64,000 bases of DNA from Hemibagrus wyckioides (GCF_019097595.1 NC_080734.1:11250392-11314391), one strand, 5' to 3'. Positions 1-12,425 are shown, counted from the first letter of the stretch. Notes: a model not told the origin generated them from the letters alone. Program-made: numbers and translations.

Positions 1-56
1 GCTGTATCATAGCTGCCACTGTGCTCTCACCCCAACTTTCTCAGCTGGGATATGTG

Positions 57-103
57 AATAAAAGATTTCCACTGTGCTGTAGTGTATTTGTGGTGATAAT
101 AAA
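57..103 (+). terminator. Tandem poly(A) signals, possible end of a gene to the left
   Basis: Two AATAAA hexamers lie at 57-62 and 98-103 on the + strand, and the DNA between them and 300 shows no open frame. They may end a gene lying left of the window. Alternatively they are chance AT-rich matches inside an intron of the gene whose exons begin at 309. No coding exon of an upstream gene is visible, so this is weak. Confidence 0.25.
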
Positions 104-308
104 GGCTTTATGCTCTCAGTTCACTTCAGCTTCGTGTCCTCAGTTCTATTCAAGACTGCTGATCTTTTAGTTTCGCCTGATGGTTTATATTTCAGCGAGA
201 GGTGATGGCATGTGGTACTAGTGGTAGACTAATATAACAGCTTTTAGCTGAAGGACTCACACTCTACTGAATTCTATTGAGTTAAAACCTGTTCTATTAT
301 TTTTCAAG

Positions 309-3300
309 GAAGGTGGCCAGAAAAGCAAATAAAAAAGGAGATGAAATGAAACATGGCAAGAAAAAGACCAAGCGAGGTAGACAATTTTGGTCTCATATTG
401 GGGAAGGGGAAAAGAATATGAAATATATATATATATATATATATATAAAATTTTTTTTTAAAGAAAGAAATAATCAGGCCATTTATGATTAGTATAGAAT
501 GACTTGTGTTTCTCATATTAGATGACAACTCCTCTGTTGCAGGTGGAAAGATGTTTAATTTGAGAACATGGTTTATGGTTGTACAGCCTGCACTGGAACG
601 AGCCAGGGAGAAAGAAACGCAGGCTGAGGCCATGTAAGAAGCTCCTTCTGATTAAAAACCTTGTTTATAGAGTATACAGTCTGACTTGCTGTTTATGTTT
701 AATTCACTCTCCCCCTCAGGCGACAGTGGAAATCTAAGAAACCCATCATTCCGTCTTCGAAACATAAAACCGTCATACTAAAACGGAGACGTAAGTGCAT
801 AACATCCATCATAATTTTTATGCTTACAGAATCCTCAAAAATCATTGTGCAGTGGTGCAATAGGAACGAATGGTCAGTTTTTTTTTAGTTGTTTGGACTG
901 TGTTGTTTAGTGGTTGCACAATCCTTGGGAAATCATAGTCTATCTTTTGGTCACTGGTTGGTAGGAATTGTTTGCACTTAATTACCAACAGCCACAGTGA
1001 TTTTCATGAGTTTCATATTTATTTTATTACTCAAGATATGAAAAATCTCTTAAGAGACTCCTCAGGTTCATACATACATCCCCATCATGTTTTTTCTGTA
1101 CTTTTTCTGATTACCTTCGTTTAAGGTCTTGGTTTGCACAATGATAACAGGATCATCACCCCTTTTATAAGCTGTGTATTCAAACAGATAAACACTCACT
1201 GAGCACTTTATTAGGAACACTATACTAATACTTATCAGATGCTTATCCCTAGATATTGTTTTGGTCAGTTCAAACAAGACTGGCCCATTGACTTCTCTCA
1301 CCACAAGGCGTTTCCATCTGTGGAAGTACTGCTGTCTGGATGTTTTTCTATATTGCCCCTTGAGACTGTTGTGTGTGAAATTCCAGGCAATTAGCAGTTA
1401 TAGAGGTACTCAAACTAGTCTGTCTGACACCAACAATCATGCCAAGGTCAAAAACATTGAATTCACATTTTGCCCCCATTCTGATGGTTGATGTGAACAT
1501 CACCCAAAGCTGCTGACTGATTTTATGCGTGACTGGCTTAGTAGATAAATGAATAAATGAGTAGGTGATCCTAATAATGTTCTCAGTGAGTACATACAGG
1601 GAACAAAACATGAACAGAATGTTGTGTGGCTACTGCAAGCATATACATAAATGTATTTGTAAATGCAAAGTGGTCTAAGAGTGGGTCAAGCTTGTAGAGG
1701 ACCTGTGTGTCATATCCCGGTGCCAAACTTTGGATTGGAAGAAAACCGAAACCTAAAATAGTGCACAAACCTATCTAAAGCATTTTAAACTTTAATGAAA
1801 AGAACAGGTGCAATATCTAAACACGTCTATGACCATTCTCCTACATCAGCCTTGACCATATAGTGTAGCAGAAACCCTACAGTATCACTTCTCCAAGACT
1901 TTTTTTTTTCCACCTGCGGTTTGATTTAGTATCCTTTGATCAATACACTCACAGAGCATTTTATTAGGAACACCTGTACGCCTCCTCATTCATGCAATTA
2001 TCTTATTAGCTTATTATCTAATTATCTTGTGGCTGTGGTGCTGTGCATAAAATCATGCACACATGGACTGGTAATTTTGTGTAACGTTCACATCAACCCA
2101 AAGAATGGGCGGAAAATGTGTCTTATTTTGACCGTGGCATTTTTTGTGTCAGATTGTTGCAATAAAGATGTTCATGAGCTGTCTGCAGAACTGCTGATCA
2201 TGAACAGAGGTTATCAGAGAATGGCCAGTTTGGTTTAAGTTGACAGAAAGGCTACAGTAGCTCAGATAACCACTAACCACCAATTGTGGTTAGCAGAAAA
2301 GCATCTCAGAATGCATAATATGCCAAAACTTGTCAGCATCAACCACAAATTAATCATTTCATAGGAATGTTTCCAACATCTTGTGGAATCCATGCCATGA
2401 GGAATTGAGGTTTTAATAGCAAAGGGAAGCAATACCCAGATTAGTAGTGTTCCTATAAAAGTACTCAGTGAGTGTATGTGATCAAATGTGTTTAGAATCT
2501 GGTCTTAATCAGTGATTATATGTACTGTTTTAAAAGTATCAAATTTATGGGAAAATCACCTTGGTACACTAAATTGCCAAAGATTTGGGACACCCCTACA
2601 AATCTTTGGACTGGTCTGCACAGAGTCCTGACCTCAACCCGACACCTTTGGGATGAATCGGAGCTGAGACTGTAAGCCAGACCTTCTCATCCAGCATAAG
2701 TGCCTGACCTCACAAATGCGCTTCTAGAGCAATGGTCAAAAATTCCCATAAACACCCTCCTTAATCTTGTGGAAAGCTTTCCCAGAAGAGTTGAAAGTGT
2801 TATAACAGTAAAGGGTTGGCCACCTCCATATTACATTCATGTGCATGTAAAGGCAGGCATCCAGGCTGTGGCCTGGCTCGCACTCTCTGCTCTAATTCAT
2901 CGGGTTAAGGGTCAGGACTCTGTGCAGGTCAGTCAAGTTCCTCCACACCAAACTCGCTCATTCATGTCTTTACTGGTGTGCAGTCATGTTGGAACAGGAA
3001 GGGGTCATCCCCAAACTGTTTCTACAAATTTGGGAGCATGTAATTGTCCAAAATGTCTTGGTATGATGAAGTATTAAGAGTTCCTTTCACTGGAACCAAC
3101 CTCTGAAAAACAACCCCTGAAAGATTTAGAGAGGTGTTCCAAAACCTTTGGCAATATAGTGTATGTTATTTAGACATCAGTTCAAAAATACAAATTATTT
3201 TTTACACACAAGTTGTTTGTTTATTATAATCAGTTTCTAATCAGTTCTAATCTCTCTCTTTCTCTCTCTTTCTTTTTCAGGTGTGGTTGAACAGCTACAG

Positions 3301-4472
3301 AGCACTTTCCAAGCTCTTTCTGGTTCAACTCCTGAGCAGAAAGTTTCCTCCCCATCTACCTTCCTCTTCCTTTGGGGAGACAAGAATGGAGCTGATGGAC
3401 CCAGTCTCCATCACAAGTGCCTGGACAATCTGATGATTAAAAAGCAAAAAATTTGCCGCATTGTCAACCGTAAATATTGGCACACTTTCTTGAGGAAGTG
3501 CCCTCCAGGGTAAATCCATAAAATTGTAGACAAATCCAGTGCCTTTTCTTAAGTCTTTGTCACCTCATGTTATAGAGAATGGGGTTTGTGAATAATTTCG
3601 AGGAAGGAGTCTGGCAAAATTTTTATTTTGAAATCTAGAGCCACATTTACACAATGTAAAATAACTCTACAGTAAGTGTAAATGTGTAGTTTCTATGATT
3701 GCTAAAACATTTACACACTTAAAATGTTTTTAAAATTCTGTCTAGCTGTTGCCTGTATCAGAAATCTGTTACCAGTACTGGGCTATGCCTTCATACTTTA
3801 AACTTTCATACCCACAATTTATTCATTTATTTATTTTTTGCAGTTCATAATTTCATTTATTCAGAGGTCACTCAAGTCTGTAATACAGTTATGATTAAAC
3901 ATCTCCCAGAAGGAAGAGGGAGCTTAGGAACATTTTGTGTTGTACGCCCACTGAATTAACTACAGCAGAAGTCCTAGTGATTACAAAGGGTGGGTTCCTG
4001 TGGCAATGATAATGTCTCATTTGTTCATTGAGCTCTTTTCTAAGTAAATTGCAAATGTAATAAACATTGTTTCACGATCCAAATGGGTAGAGATGTTCTA
4101 GTATTTTATTCATGACAGGAAATTCACACAGTGCCTGTTGATGTGGTAACTCGTGCCTTGACCTGAACCTGAAGATTTTGCTAGAGAAAGATGGCCATAG
4201 ATACCACAGGCTCAAAAGGAGTACCATTTGAAGCACTGTTAAGCTAATGTGTAAATCATTTAAAAATATCATTGTGTCTGTGCAGGCGGTGTGGAGACCA
4301 TTTCAAGGATCTGGAACCTACTTTGCCCAGGATGTATGTGTGGTTACTTGGACTCTTCTCTTTCATTCTCGGTGTTGAAGATGCGCAGTTGCACAATGCA
4401 GTGGTTCAGGTGGAGCGACGCCTACTGGCAAAGCCAGGCCGCAAATCAACACCAGAAAACCTCAATGAATGA
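309..4472 (+). CDS. Unidentified multi-exon gene encoding a basic protein (3' part, at least 5 exons)
   Basis: I do not recognise this gene. Five exons join in one frame with proper GT-AG borders: 309-376, 543-633, 720-790, 3281-3509 and 4286-4472 (stop TGA 4470-4472). Every junction phase agrees, which is the main support. The joined product is about 214 residues as visible. Its first third is very lysine- and arginine-rich (KKGDEMKHGKKKTKR, then KPIIPSSKHKTVILKRR), like a nuclear targeting or nucleic-acid binding tail. The middle has a Cys-, His- and Trp-containing stretch (LHHKCLDNLMIKKQKICRI ... KYWHTFLRKCPPGRCG). The end has a hydrophobic helix (MYVWLLGLFSFILGVE) before a basic C-terminus (ERRLLAKPGRK). 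No signal peptide or complete known domain is visible. The first exon could begin upstream, since there is an acceptor at 307-308, or the protein could start at the ATG at 346-348. The 2.5-kb third intron is packed with Tc1-type elements. Confidence 0.6.
424..447. repeat. (TA)n microsatellite
   Basis: A short run of alternating T and A lies in the first intron of the unidentified gene. It is followed by a T-rich and A-rich stretch. Confidence 0.85.
1193..1591. mobile_element. Degenerate Tc1/mariner-type non-autonomous element (family with 'tttattaggaacac' ends)
   Basis: The left end reads cactcactgagcacttta, then ttaggaacac. The right end is its degenerate inverted complement (cctaataatgttctcagtga) followed by TA. 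The interior has no intact frame but resembles the internal part of the copy at 1946-2474. The terminal motif is widespread in fish genomes, and related copies elsewhere carry Tc1-like transposase remnants. The insertion lies in intron 3 of the unidentified gene. Confidence 0.6.
1946..2474. mobile_element. Tc1/mariner-type element of the same family, 529 bp
   Basis: The termini are cactcacagagcatttta then ttaggaacacctgta on the left and gttcctataaaagtactc then agtgagtg on the right, both flanked by TA. This copy is longer and better preserved than the one at 1193-1591. Broken pieces of a transposase region are recognisable only as nucleotide similarity, for example the accgtggca and actgctgatc stretches. 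The open frame at 1936-2238 is an accident of this element. Confidence 0.65.
2567..3161. mobile_element. Tc1-derived foldback element, copy 1
   Basis: The ends are cactaaattgccaaag (after TA at 2565-2566) and ctttggcaatatagtg (before TA at 3162-3163), matching the ends of the full Tc1 at 30008-31253. The left arm (about 2610-2850) carries the transposase C-terminal region in + orientation. The right arm (about 2855-3161) carries an overlapping part of the same gene in - orientation. They meet just after ttcatgtgcatgtaaaggca. The segment around gactctgtgcagg occurs in both arms in opposite orientation, giving hairpin potential. No intact transposase is present. The element lies in intron 3 of the unidentified gene. 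Confidence 0.8.
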
Positions 4473-4861
4473 AGACAGACTTGGCACAATTGAAGCACTT
4501 CTGTGTTGAGAAGAGTGTTTTTTTTCTTCTTGTGTGTAAAGTCATTGTCTGCTGTTACAGAACAGAGTTGTGTGATTCCACCTTTGTAAGGTTTACAGTC
4601 TGACACAATTGTTTGTGTTTTTATACTGTACAGTTTCATAAAACCATTTCTTTTTTCATTCAGTAAAAAGATAAGTGGTTTAAATATTTGTGTACTGATT
4701 TCTAAAATCTAAAACACATTGTAAGGTGCAGTTTTGTATATGTGCTCCTTCCTTTTGGGTCAGGAGAGTAGAAGATACACTGACCATTATAAATGGATCC
4801 TGTTTTCATTAAATCTATTTAAATGTTTATAAGGAACCCTTTATTTCACAGGTACAAACTT

Positions 4862-4994
4862 TACCTCTTCTTCTTCTTCTTTTGGCTTTTCCCTTCAGGG
4901 GTTGCCACAGCAAATCATCTCTCTCCGCCTATCCCTATCTTCTGCATCCTCAACACCATCACCCACTAGCTTCACATCCTCATTTATTACAACA
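4862..4994. repeat. Fragment of a dispersed fish repeat
   Basis: A CTT-repeat is followed by ttttggcttttcccttcagg ggttgccacagcaaatcatc, a sequence type I know as a widely dispersed fish repeat (cttctcccgttaggggtcgc... in other species). Only a 130-bp fragment is present and its class cannot be assigned from this piece. It lies downstream of the unidentified gene's stop codon, possibly in the 3' UTR. Confidence 0.5.
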
Positions 4995-6229
4995 CAAACT
5001 TTACCTCTTAGGGTCCTGAAATAATACAGCCATAAAATAATTGCGATAAAAACTGCTAAGTCTTTCCCTTTCCTCCAGCTGATGCTATCTTTGCTGTTGA
5101 AGCAGTTCAGATTCATGTCTGGATCAGGAAAATATACATATATAAACAAAATATTAATCAATATATGAAATAAAGAAACTAGTGAAATGAGGTTCAAAAG
5201 GAAATCTGTACCAATTCAAGTCTGAATCTTTAACCTAGTTTGTAATGTACAGTGAGTTAGTTAATATAATCTCTGCTGTAAAGTTAGCATCTGTGGCAGC
5301 TTTAGATGTCAACGTTTAAATAATGTAATTGAACAATAAATGTTACGCATGTGCCAGATTCTATTATGTTTTATTAGAGATATTTGTAAATCACATCCAT
5401 ACTGTGCTGTCATTAACAATTTTTTTTTACTGTCCTTCATGATGCTGTGCCTCAAGAGGTCCTTAAGGGATGAGGACTGTAAAATAAACTTATCTTTTAA
5501 ATGTATACTGAATACATATGGTGTGCTAGCAAAATTTGCAGCTTGATAACCAAATTAAAACTTGTTACAAACCAGATAGATGATCATTCTTATAATAAGG
5601 CAAATTTGTATGTTTTTTATTCATGATCATATAAAAATAGAGGCAAGATGGAAACATAAAGTAAGCTAGAGCTTTAGTATTGAGCCTTGGGTACCTCAAC
5701 ACCTTTACTTATTTTTTGGCATTGAGGACAGTATGTGGTTCTCACAGGAGCAGCCAGCTGGCTCTGCAGTGCAATGTGTAAAACAAAGATACCCACTGAT
5801 TCATAGCATTTGGTCTATTGGTCTTCATCCAATCGGTCAATCACGATCAGCTAAACCACACACATTAAGGTGGAGGTATGATTTAGTGCTCTATTTCTTT
5901 ACTTGACATAAATTGAAACCACAATAACGCAATATGATTCCCAGTTTAAAAACTCCACTGTGGAACAATGTATTTTCATCTATAAACTTTGGCTCTGTTA
6001 TTGATAGTTTATTCCAAAATTATTTTGACTGCCTTAAATTCTTCATGGTGTGTGTATTAACAGATCTGGCTTTTGCTGCTGGTGGTGTAATGGTGAGAGG
6101 ATTTCTTCTTGGGACAGAAGAAATACCAATCAATTTAAGTCCCACAGGCTATATAACTAATGTTACTGACCCTGTGCATCCCTTTATAGCCACAATTTAC
6201 CCCTCTTAAAATGGCATCTTCCAAGTATA
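4995..6229. other. Intergenic stretch without a recognisable gene
   Basis: The DNA is AT-rich. An AATAAA near 5334 could end a long 3' UTR of the gene to the left. The open frame at 5934-6209 has no family resemblance, no splice context and repeat-like flanks, so it is not called. Nothing else is supported. Confidence 0.5.
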
Positions 6230-6510
6230 ATAATGAATATATCACAAAGCACAGGTCATCTCAAGCTGGTTCCATGATCATAATGATTTCAACGTACATT
6301 AATTGCCTCCCAAATCACCAGATCTGAATCCAACATAGTTCAGAAGAGAGCTGGCAATACAGAAGATGTACAGTATAAACATCTGCAGCAATTATGTTAT
6401 AAAAATCATGTCAGTATGAACCTGAATTCCCAAAGGAATGTTTCCAACACTGCAAATTCTGAAGAGCTGTTCTGAGACCAGTGGTGTCCTAATAAAATGA
6501 TCAGTGAGTG
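6230..6510. mobile_element. Remnant of the 'tttattaggaacac' Tc1-type family, right end
   Basis: The right end reads ggtgtcctaataaaatgatc agtgagtg and ends at 6510. Internal sequence such as aatcaccagatctgaatcca corresponds to the SPDLNP region of a Tc1-like transposase in + orientation, heavily mutated. The left end is not found, so the start is approximate. Confidence 0.55.
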
Positions 6511-6604
6511 GAAATATTTTCTAAGTTGTGTGAAAAAAAAAATAAACTGCAGACACACCATCCTTTTCCATAATAGATCATAAGACCGTAAGACTGTAAG
6601 ACTG

Positions 6605-7124
6605 TAAAAGACTGTGAGCCAGGCCTTCTTGTCCAGCATCAGTGGCTGACCTCACAAATGCGTTTCTAGTGGAAACACACTCCTAAACCTTGTGGAAAAC
6701 CTTCCCAGAAGAGTTGAAGCTGTTAAGGGCGGGCCAACTCCATATTACATTCATGTGCATGTAAAGGCAGATGTCCCAGTTTTGGTCTGGCTCGCAGTCT
6801 CCGCTCTAATTCATTCCAAAGGTGTTCTATCAGATTGAGGTCAGGACTCAGGCCAGTCAAGTTCCTCCAAACCAAACTCGCTCATCCATGTCTTTATGGA
6901 CCTTGCTTTGTGCACTGGTGTGCAGTCATGTTGGAACAGGAAGGGGTCATCCCCAAACTGTTCTCACAAAGTTGGGAGCATGAAATTGTCCCAACTGTTT
7001 TGGTATGCTGAAACATTAAAAAATCCTTTCACTGGAACTAAGGGGGGCGAGCCCAGGCCCTGAAAAACAACACCTGAATTCAATGATTTGGAGTGGCGTC
7101 CCAAAACGTTTGGAAATACAATAT
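6605..7124. mobile_element. Tc1-derived foldback element, copy 2
   Basis: The left arm (6605-6765) is the + oriented transposase C-terminal region starting at gactgtgagccaggcc. The right arm (about 6770-7124) is the - oriented region running to a worn end (aaacgtttggaaatacaata). The arms meet at the same motif as copy 1 (ttcatgtgcatgtaaaggca), followed by gatgtcccagttttggtctg. The left terminal repeat has been lost. No coding capacity remains. Confidence 0.75.
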
Positions 7125-7139
7125 ATCTAACAAACCCTA

Positions 7140-8590
7140 ACGCTGCAGGTAGTTGCTACAATTGGCCATTAGGGGGAGACACCCACCAAATTTAAGAGCT
7201 GTAAAAAATCTTTTGTCCTGTTGCTTTTCAATCTTCAAACATTATCCATAATAAAATATCTAAGAGTAACATGTTACTAAAGTTCAACCATGAAGCAGAA
7301 GATCTTTCATTCAAAATTATGCTTTCATATTTTCATATTTTTCTACGGTCCAATTCGGCTTGCCTTAAAAGGATATGATTTTCTTTCTTTGTTCTCTGAG
7401 ATCTTTGTCTTTTTATTTTATGCTGAGGCGGGTGAGGGGTCTCGTCTCTGTCTGTCTGCACACATCCACCCACATGGAGGAGGGGGAGCAGGCTGAGAGA
7501 ACACTCAGTACCTCAACGTTTACAGTTACTCAGAATTTCTGTATATAACACACCCAGCATTTCACTTGGCAAAGACTTCAAGCAATATTCCAGTGTTTAT
7601 TTTCAACTGTTATAATAGAAGCTTCAGGGCAGTTATTGAATTCTATCAATAAGTTTTTGAACACACACAACCGTGTAACAACAAAGTTTTTGGAACAAAG
7701 TAGACAAGCGGATGTCTTACAAAAGATGTTTTTATGCGGCTTTATACATCTTATCTAACACTGGAACAATACAGTAAATAAAATCCAGTTACCATTTCCT
7801 ACTATGTCCATATGCCATCAGAGCCACACAGCGACATCAGTAAATTAAATATATTATACTTATATATAAATGTAATTTATACAGAGGAATTTACAAAAAA
7901 ATACATTTGAATGTAGATTTCATGAAAGCACTCTTTTACATAATTACACATAATTTATAATAATCATATTGTCAGATGTCATTATATATTCATTTAGAGT
8001 TAACAGGTCTTGTGCTCTTTGCTCACCGGTGTGTCATTTGTCCTAAAGGAGTGTTAGGATCTCTTCTTAACTCCAGGCCTGCCCTGATCAGTTTCACTTT
8101 TTCCTTTCTCCAAAATAACCTGATCCCCCTCATTAGCTAATGATCAAAACCTTTGTGCAGTATATCAAATGTGTTAGAGGAGGAGGAAAAACCTGAACCC
8201 GGGTAGGGCATTGTGTCCCTGGTACTGAAGCGGAGAACCCTGACCTAAAGGATAAATGAGACAGCAGCATTGGAAGATCCAGGCAGATTCATGTAGGCAT
8301 CATGAGCTCAAAATCCAGGCCTGCAGTGCAGTATCAAGTGCGTCTCTGTACTTGAGCTTAATTACCTACTCATCAAATATCTGTAAACGTGACCTCATAC
8401 TTACTATGCTTTCCATGCTCATGGCTATGCACACTCATCACACTGGTGTTGAACACTGTTATCAGGACCGTTCCCATTTAATAGATATCAGCTATGGATC
8501 CTTCCAGATCCAGAACTTTAGATTTCCATTCACATTTATGGCATTTGGCAGCATTTCTGATTGTCCAGAGCTGTTCAGCTTCTTACCAAC
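7140..8590. other. Intergenic stretch, mostly unremarkable
   Basis: I see no gene. Around 8030-8260 there is a degenerate dispersed repeat type (gtgttagaggaggaggaaaa acctgaacc...). The open frame 8256-8633 runs into LINE sequence and is not a gene. Confidence 0.45.
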
Positions 8591-8605
8591 ACCTGGCTCT
8601 GAGTC

Positions 8606-8716
8606 CATATTACACCTGTACTACAAAATCTGAACTGGCTCCCCATGAAAGAACATATTCTATTCAAACGTCTCCTTCTCTTTTATAGAGCTCTTAAGGG
8701 TCTTCAGGGTTGTTTC
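8606..8716 (+). mobile_element. LINE (L2-like) reverse-transcriptase ORF, C-terminal remnant
   Basis: Translating 8606 onward on + gives HITPVLQNLNWLPMKEHI, then LFKRLLLFYRALKGLQG. This is the typical C-terminal block of L2/CR1-like LINE polymerases (the ITPVLxxLHWLPxxxRIxFK pattern). The frame opens for only about 37 codons. The sequence to about 8900 may be the remaining 3' tail. The copy is dead. Confidence 0.65.
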
Positions 8717-8899
8717 CAAATTTCTGACCTTCACATTCCCTTCCAATCTTTCTGCACTCTTTGAACTTCCTCTTATGCCTTACTTGCTCTATCCTTCATA
8801 GCATCTGCAGGCTTTTCTTAGGAATCACATTGACTCAGGGACTCTCTCATAGTCAGACAGTTCCACAAAGTAACTCAGTATAAGACGAAATGGCCCGCT

Positions 8900-10440
8900 C
8901 TCATTATTCTATGCGTTCTACATCTACTATTCCAGGGTTTATCAAACTTTTTGCAAACAGGAACCATTTTAACTCCTCTTTAACCACTTTAACCATCAGT
9001 ACAGATTTATTCCACTATGTTGAATATCAGGCGTATTATTTAAAACGTTATTTATATAAGAAGTGACAATTTATTGGAGCCATAGAGCTTTTATTCCTGA
9101 GATTTCCATGGACAGTTGACATTATTTATAGGACTTTTTGTTTTTGAGCAACTGAAGTTTGGATTAGATCCACTCTAATCTGTTGACCAGCCAATTTAAA
9201 ATAGATCAATTTTGATCATCTTGGATTGTGATTTCCACTCCTATAACAAAAAAATAAAACTGACCCACTTTGAAATGATTTATACATCAAGATACATGGA
9301 AATATGTGGACATTAATCTATTAGATGGCATTGTAGGATTTCAGAAAATGTCCTGGATTTTTTTTATTATTCTATCAGACATGGTTATTAAATGGTGAAA
9401 AGCATTAACTAATGCAGCATATAGGATATGTATAGAGTATGGTTGCTGATCGATTATCTATGGTTAAATTTCATCTATTTTCATCTTCTTCCTTTCTTTC
9501 CTTTATTTCTCTTCTTGGTATTTAATTTAAGTTTCCTCATGAGGCCTTTTCTGAATTAATATCATTTTCCCTTATGCTCTCTTAAGCATAGATTACTGAA
9601 ATCTGCAACATGGATATAATAAAATATGACAATTATTTAATACTCAAAGTTACTAAGTTATTAAGATGGTTTCTTCTTTAAAGAAACATTTAGTCTAAAA
9701 ATTTCATTGATACATTTTTTAGAAGCACAGTTGACGATTATAATATTTTGCTCAGGAGACTCAGAAGAAGAAAACACACCCACAACTGCGATTTGAACAA
9801 AACACAGCAGCATGGATCCTAAAAAAAAAAAGCCTCTCCTGTATCTTCAGGACAGTTACCTGTATCTTCGGGACAGAAATTCTGTTACTTGCTCTCTAGC
9901 TCTATCAACTGGCATTGCCTTTATTGGCATTTACACAACCGGTGTATTGGAACTGTGCAAAAAATATCAATGCACCTGTGGTGTAAATGACAATAAAGGC
10001 ATCTAGTAATTCACTAAAAGTCTGTCTTTGACAATGTCTCAGGTCATTATCTGAGGTCTGCTAATACTGGCTTTGTAGAAATGCCCTCTGTTAAAAAAAA
10101 AAGGTGGAATAAAAGGACCTCTTTATTATTATGCTTATAATAATGCTTCATGGAAATCAACAGGCAGTCAAGCTCAGAACATAAATAAATAAAAGAAATT
10201 TTATTGCTCGTGTTCTTGTATAATAAAATTCTTCTTCTTTTTTTTTTTTAGCTATCTGTGATTAACTATATACATCATTATTTCTTATATTGCTAGTTTC
10301 ATTATATCTGTTTTTATTATTATTTATATTTTTAAAGCAGATGCACTCCATTTAAATTTTTTTTTTACGAATAAAGTTTACTATCAGTCATCTTCAGTTT
10401 GTTTATTTGTTTATTTATTGCTAATAACAGTCTATTCTTT
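8900..10440. other. AT-rich intergenic stretch, nothing recognised
   Basis: I see no exon-like frame, terminal repeat or promoter signal. The short frame at 9812-10006 starts next to a poly(A)-derived lysine run and is not supported. Confidence 0.5.
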
Positions 10441-10489
10441 AAAGATTCTCAATAAGTATGTAATTATTCAATAAGATACATTAATGTCG

Positions 10490-11110
10490 TGAATGATTAG
10501 TGACTCTTCTGTGTTCCCTGCTGCAGTGGGACAGAAGAGCTTCTCCTGAAGAGCAAAACAGTGATCCGACTGTGCTGCAGCTAAAAGAGCTAAAAGGACA
10601 AGCCCACAAGAGGTGCATGAGGAGTAAAGGAGGGAGGAAGGGGGCGGGTGTGTGAGGACAGGCAGCCTCTGTGCTGCTGTGGGTGGTTTTTCTGGCGCCG
10701 TTCCCTGCACACACCAGCTGACTGCTCGTGCATGTAAACACCATCCACATGCTTCCTGCTCGAGCAGCCCTGCCCCCAACAACACGGCACACAAACACAA
10801 ACTAACCCACTAACACATCTCCTGATTACCCCCGGAGTGGGTTTAACTTCCGTGGCATGACTTCCATACACAGTGTTCCCTCTGACATATGTCAGACTGT
10901 TCTGCTTCCTTTAAATTGTGCAGGCTGGTTGGTGGTTGACTCGGTTGCTCCCAGACAGCCAGAGCTATTTTAGAGCAGCGGCCTCATCCTGCTGCTTTAA
11001 AGGCGGATGGCAATGAATCAAAAATTCAGTGTTTAGAGAGCAGGGAGAGCTTCCCCCACTGTGATCTCAGCATGCTCTTTAACCTTAATTGACTGGAGTC
11101 CTGTTTGTCA
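10490..11110. promoter_or_regulatory. GC-richer block upstream of klf11, candidate regulatory DNA
   Basis: Base composition rises here compared with the AT-rich flanks. The block contains gggggcgggtgtgtg (a GC or CACCC-type KLF/SP site) near 10640, gggtggtttttctggcgccg near 10680, and gctattttagagcagcggcc near 10964. Overlapping long frames on the - strand reflect composition and are not exons. It lies 6-7 kb upstream of klf11, so an enhancer is possible. Evidence is by composition only. Confidence 0.25.
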
Positions 11111-12330
11111 CAGCAGGTGGTGTACACATACTACCCCCTCCTATATTGTAATCAAAAGAACAGTGTCCTTACTGTTAAATACCTATAGTTTAGTTTCAAC
11201 AGCAGTTCATACTTAATCTATACCTAACTAGATTTTCTATTCAGAATGTACAGGTATTAAAAACAAGACGGAAATTAATGTACCGTATGATCTTTTTCTT
11301 TACATAAGTGCAACATGAATCGCAGTGCCAATGTTATGATGCCACAGCCATCTGTGGCCAGGATCCAGTGAAGCAAAATTGGCCCTGCTCTTTGGTTGGG
11401 AAAGAGACACTCTTGCTGTCTATCTCTCCCCAGCCACAGTGACACTAGCCAATTGTTCACTTTGAGCTTATTTATGTGGAAGAAGGTAGATAGGACTTTC
11501 CGCCAAATGTGTTATATTTTCAGGCATGAGGAGCAGAGTCAAAAAGTTGGCTGGAGGAAGCATGTGTTAGTTTTCACCCTCTCGGGTTAGTAGCTTTGAA
11601 ATGACGGGAAAACTGGCTGGTAGGTGGGAACTGGCAGGTGACCAACTTGGGGAGAAAATGGGGGAAAGTAAAATACCCTACGGATAAAAATATGAATGAT
11701 TATATTGTCACCCCTAGAAATTCCTCTGAATAACATGTACCTGAAGCAACTTCCCATTTATATTTTTACCATTTGTCTTTTATGTCTGAGTGTTTAGAAA
11801 CTTAAATTCGGTATCCCTGGCTTTCTGTTTCACTGGGGTATAAATATGAGGTGACACAGAGGTCACAATCCATTAGTTATTAGTTACTAATGGACTTATT
11901 AGTAAAGATGGTAGCAAGATGGTAGCAAGTCTAAAATTAAACACCATTTCCATGTCAGATTATTTAGGAAGCATGCCAGGAGAGACTATTTCTTTCATCT
12001 AACCACGAACATAAGTGCTGGGGGCTTTGTGAATCACTAGCAAACTTTGAACAAAATTTCTCCGGTCAGATGAGACAATGAGAGATCTATTTGGAAAGAA
12101 ACATTCAAGGTTACAATGGAGAATGATTATAAAGAAAAGAACTTAATCCCCACTGTTAAGTGTGCTGAAGGATCTGTGAGGATGTGAGACTGTGAATACA
12201 AAAGGAATTATTAAAGTTAGATGCTGTAAGAGAATAGGGAAATGTTTTTAATGTTTTTAATGATTTTAATATGTTTTTATTTTTAATAATTAATTCTTAA
12301 GGAATTTATTTTAATACTTTTCATTAATTG
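11110..12330. other. Intergenic stretch, nothing recognised
   Basis: No repeat family or exon could be recognised. A short GTAGCAAGATG-type duplication near 11910 is the only local structure seen. Confidence 0.45.
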
Positions 12331-12332
12331 AC

Positions 12333-12424
<92 letters not shown>
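12333..12424. repeat. (TTA)n-(TAA)n inverted microsatellite
   Basis: About 33 bp of TTA repeats (12333-12365) pass directly into about 59 bp of TAA repeats (12366-12424). The two halves are reverse complements, so the tract is a perfect AT-only palindrome that could extrude as a hairpin. Confidence 0.9.

Positions 12425-12425
<1 letters not shown>

Noticed and set aside
5934..6209. 91-codon open frame on +
   Set aside because: It has no known domain and no splice context, and sits beside a Tc1-type remnant, so it is probably transposon-derived or chance.
9812..10006. 64-codon frame beginning MDPKKKK
   Set aside because: The lysines come from an A-run. No similarity, no exon borders, and no neighbours to support it.
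10468..10871. Three overlapping - strand frames with Cys-rich products
   Set aside because: They overlap in different frames, have no splice support and follow local GC content. The block was kept only as a possible regulatory region.
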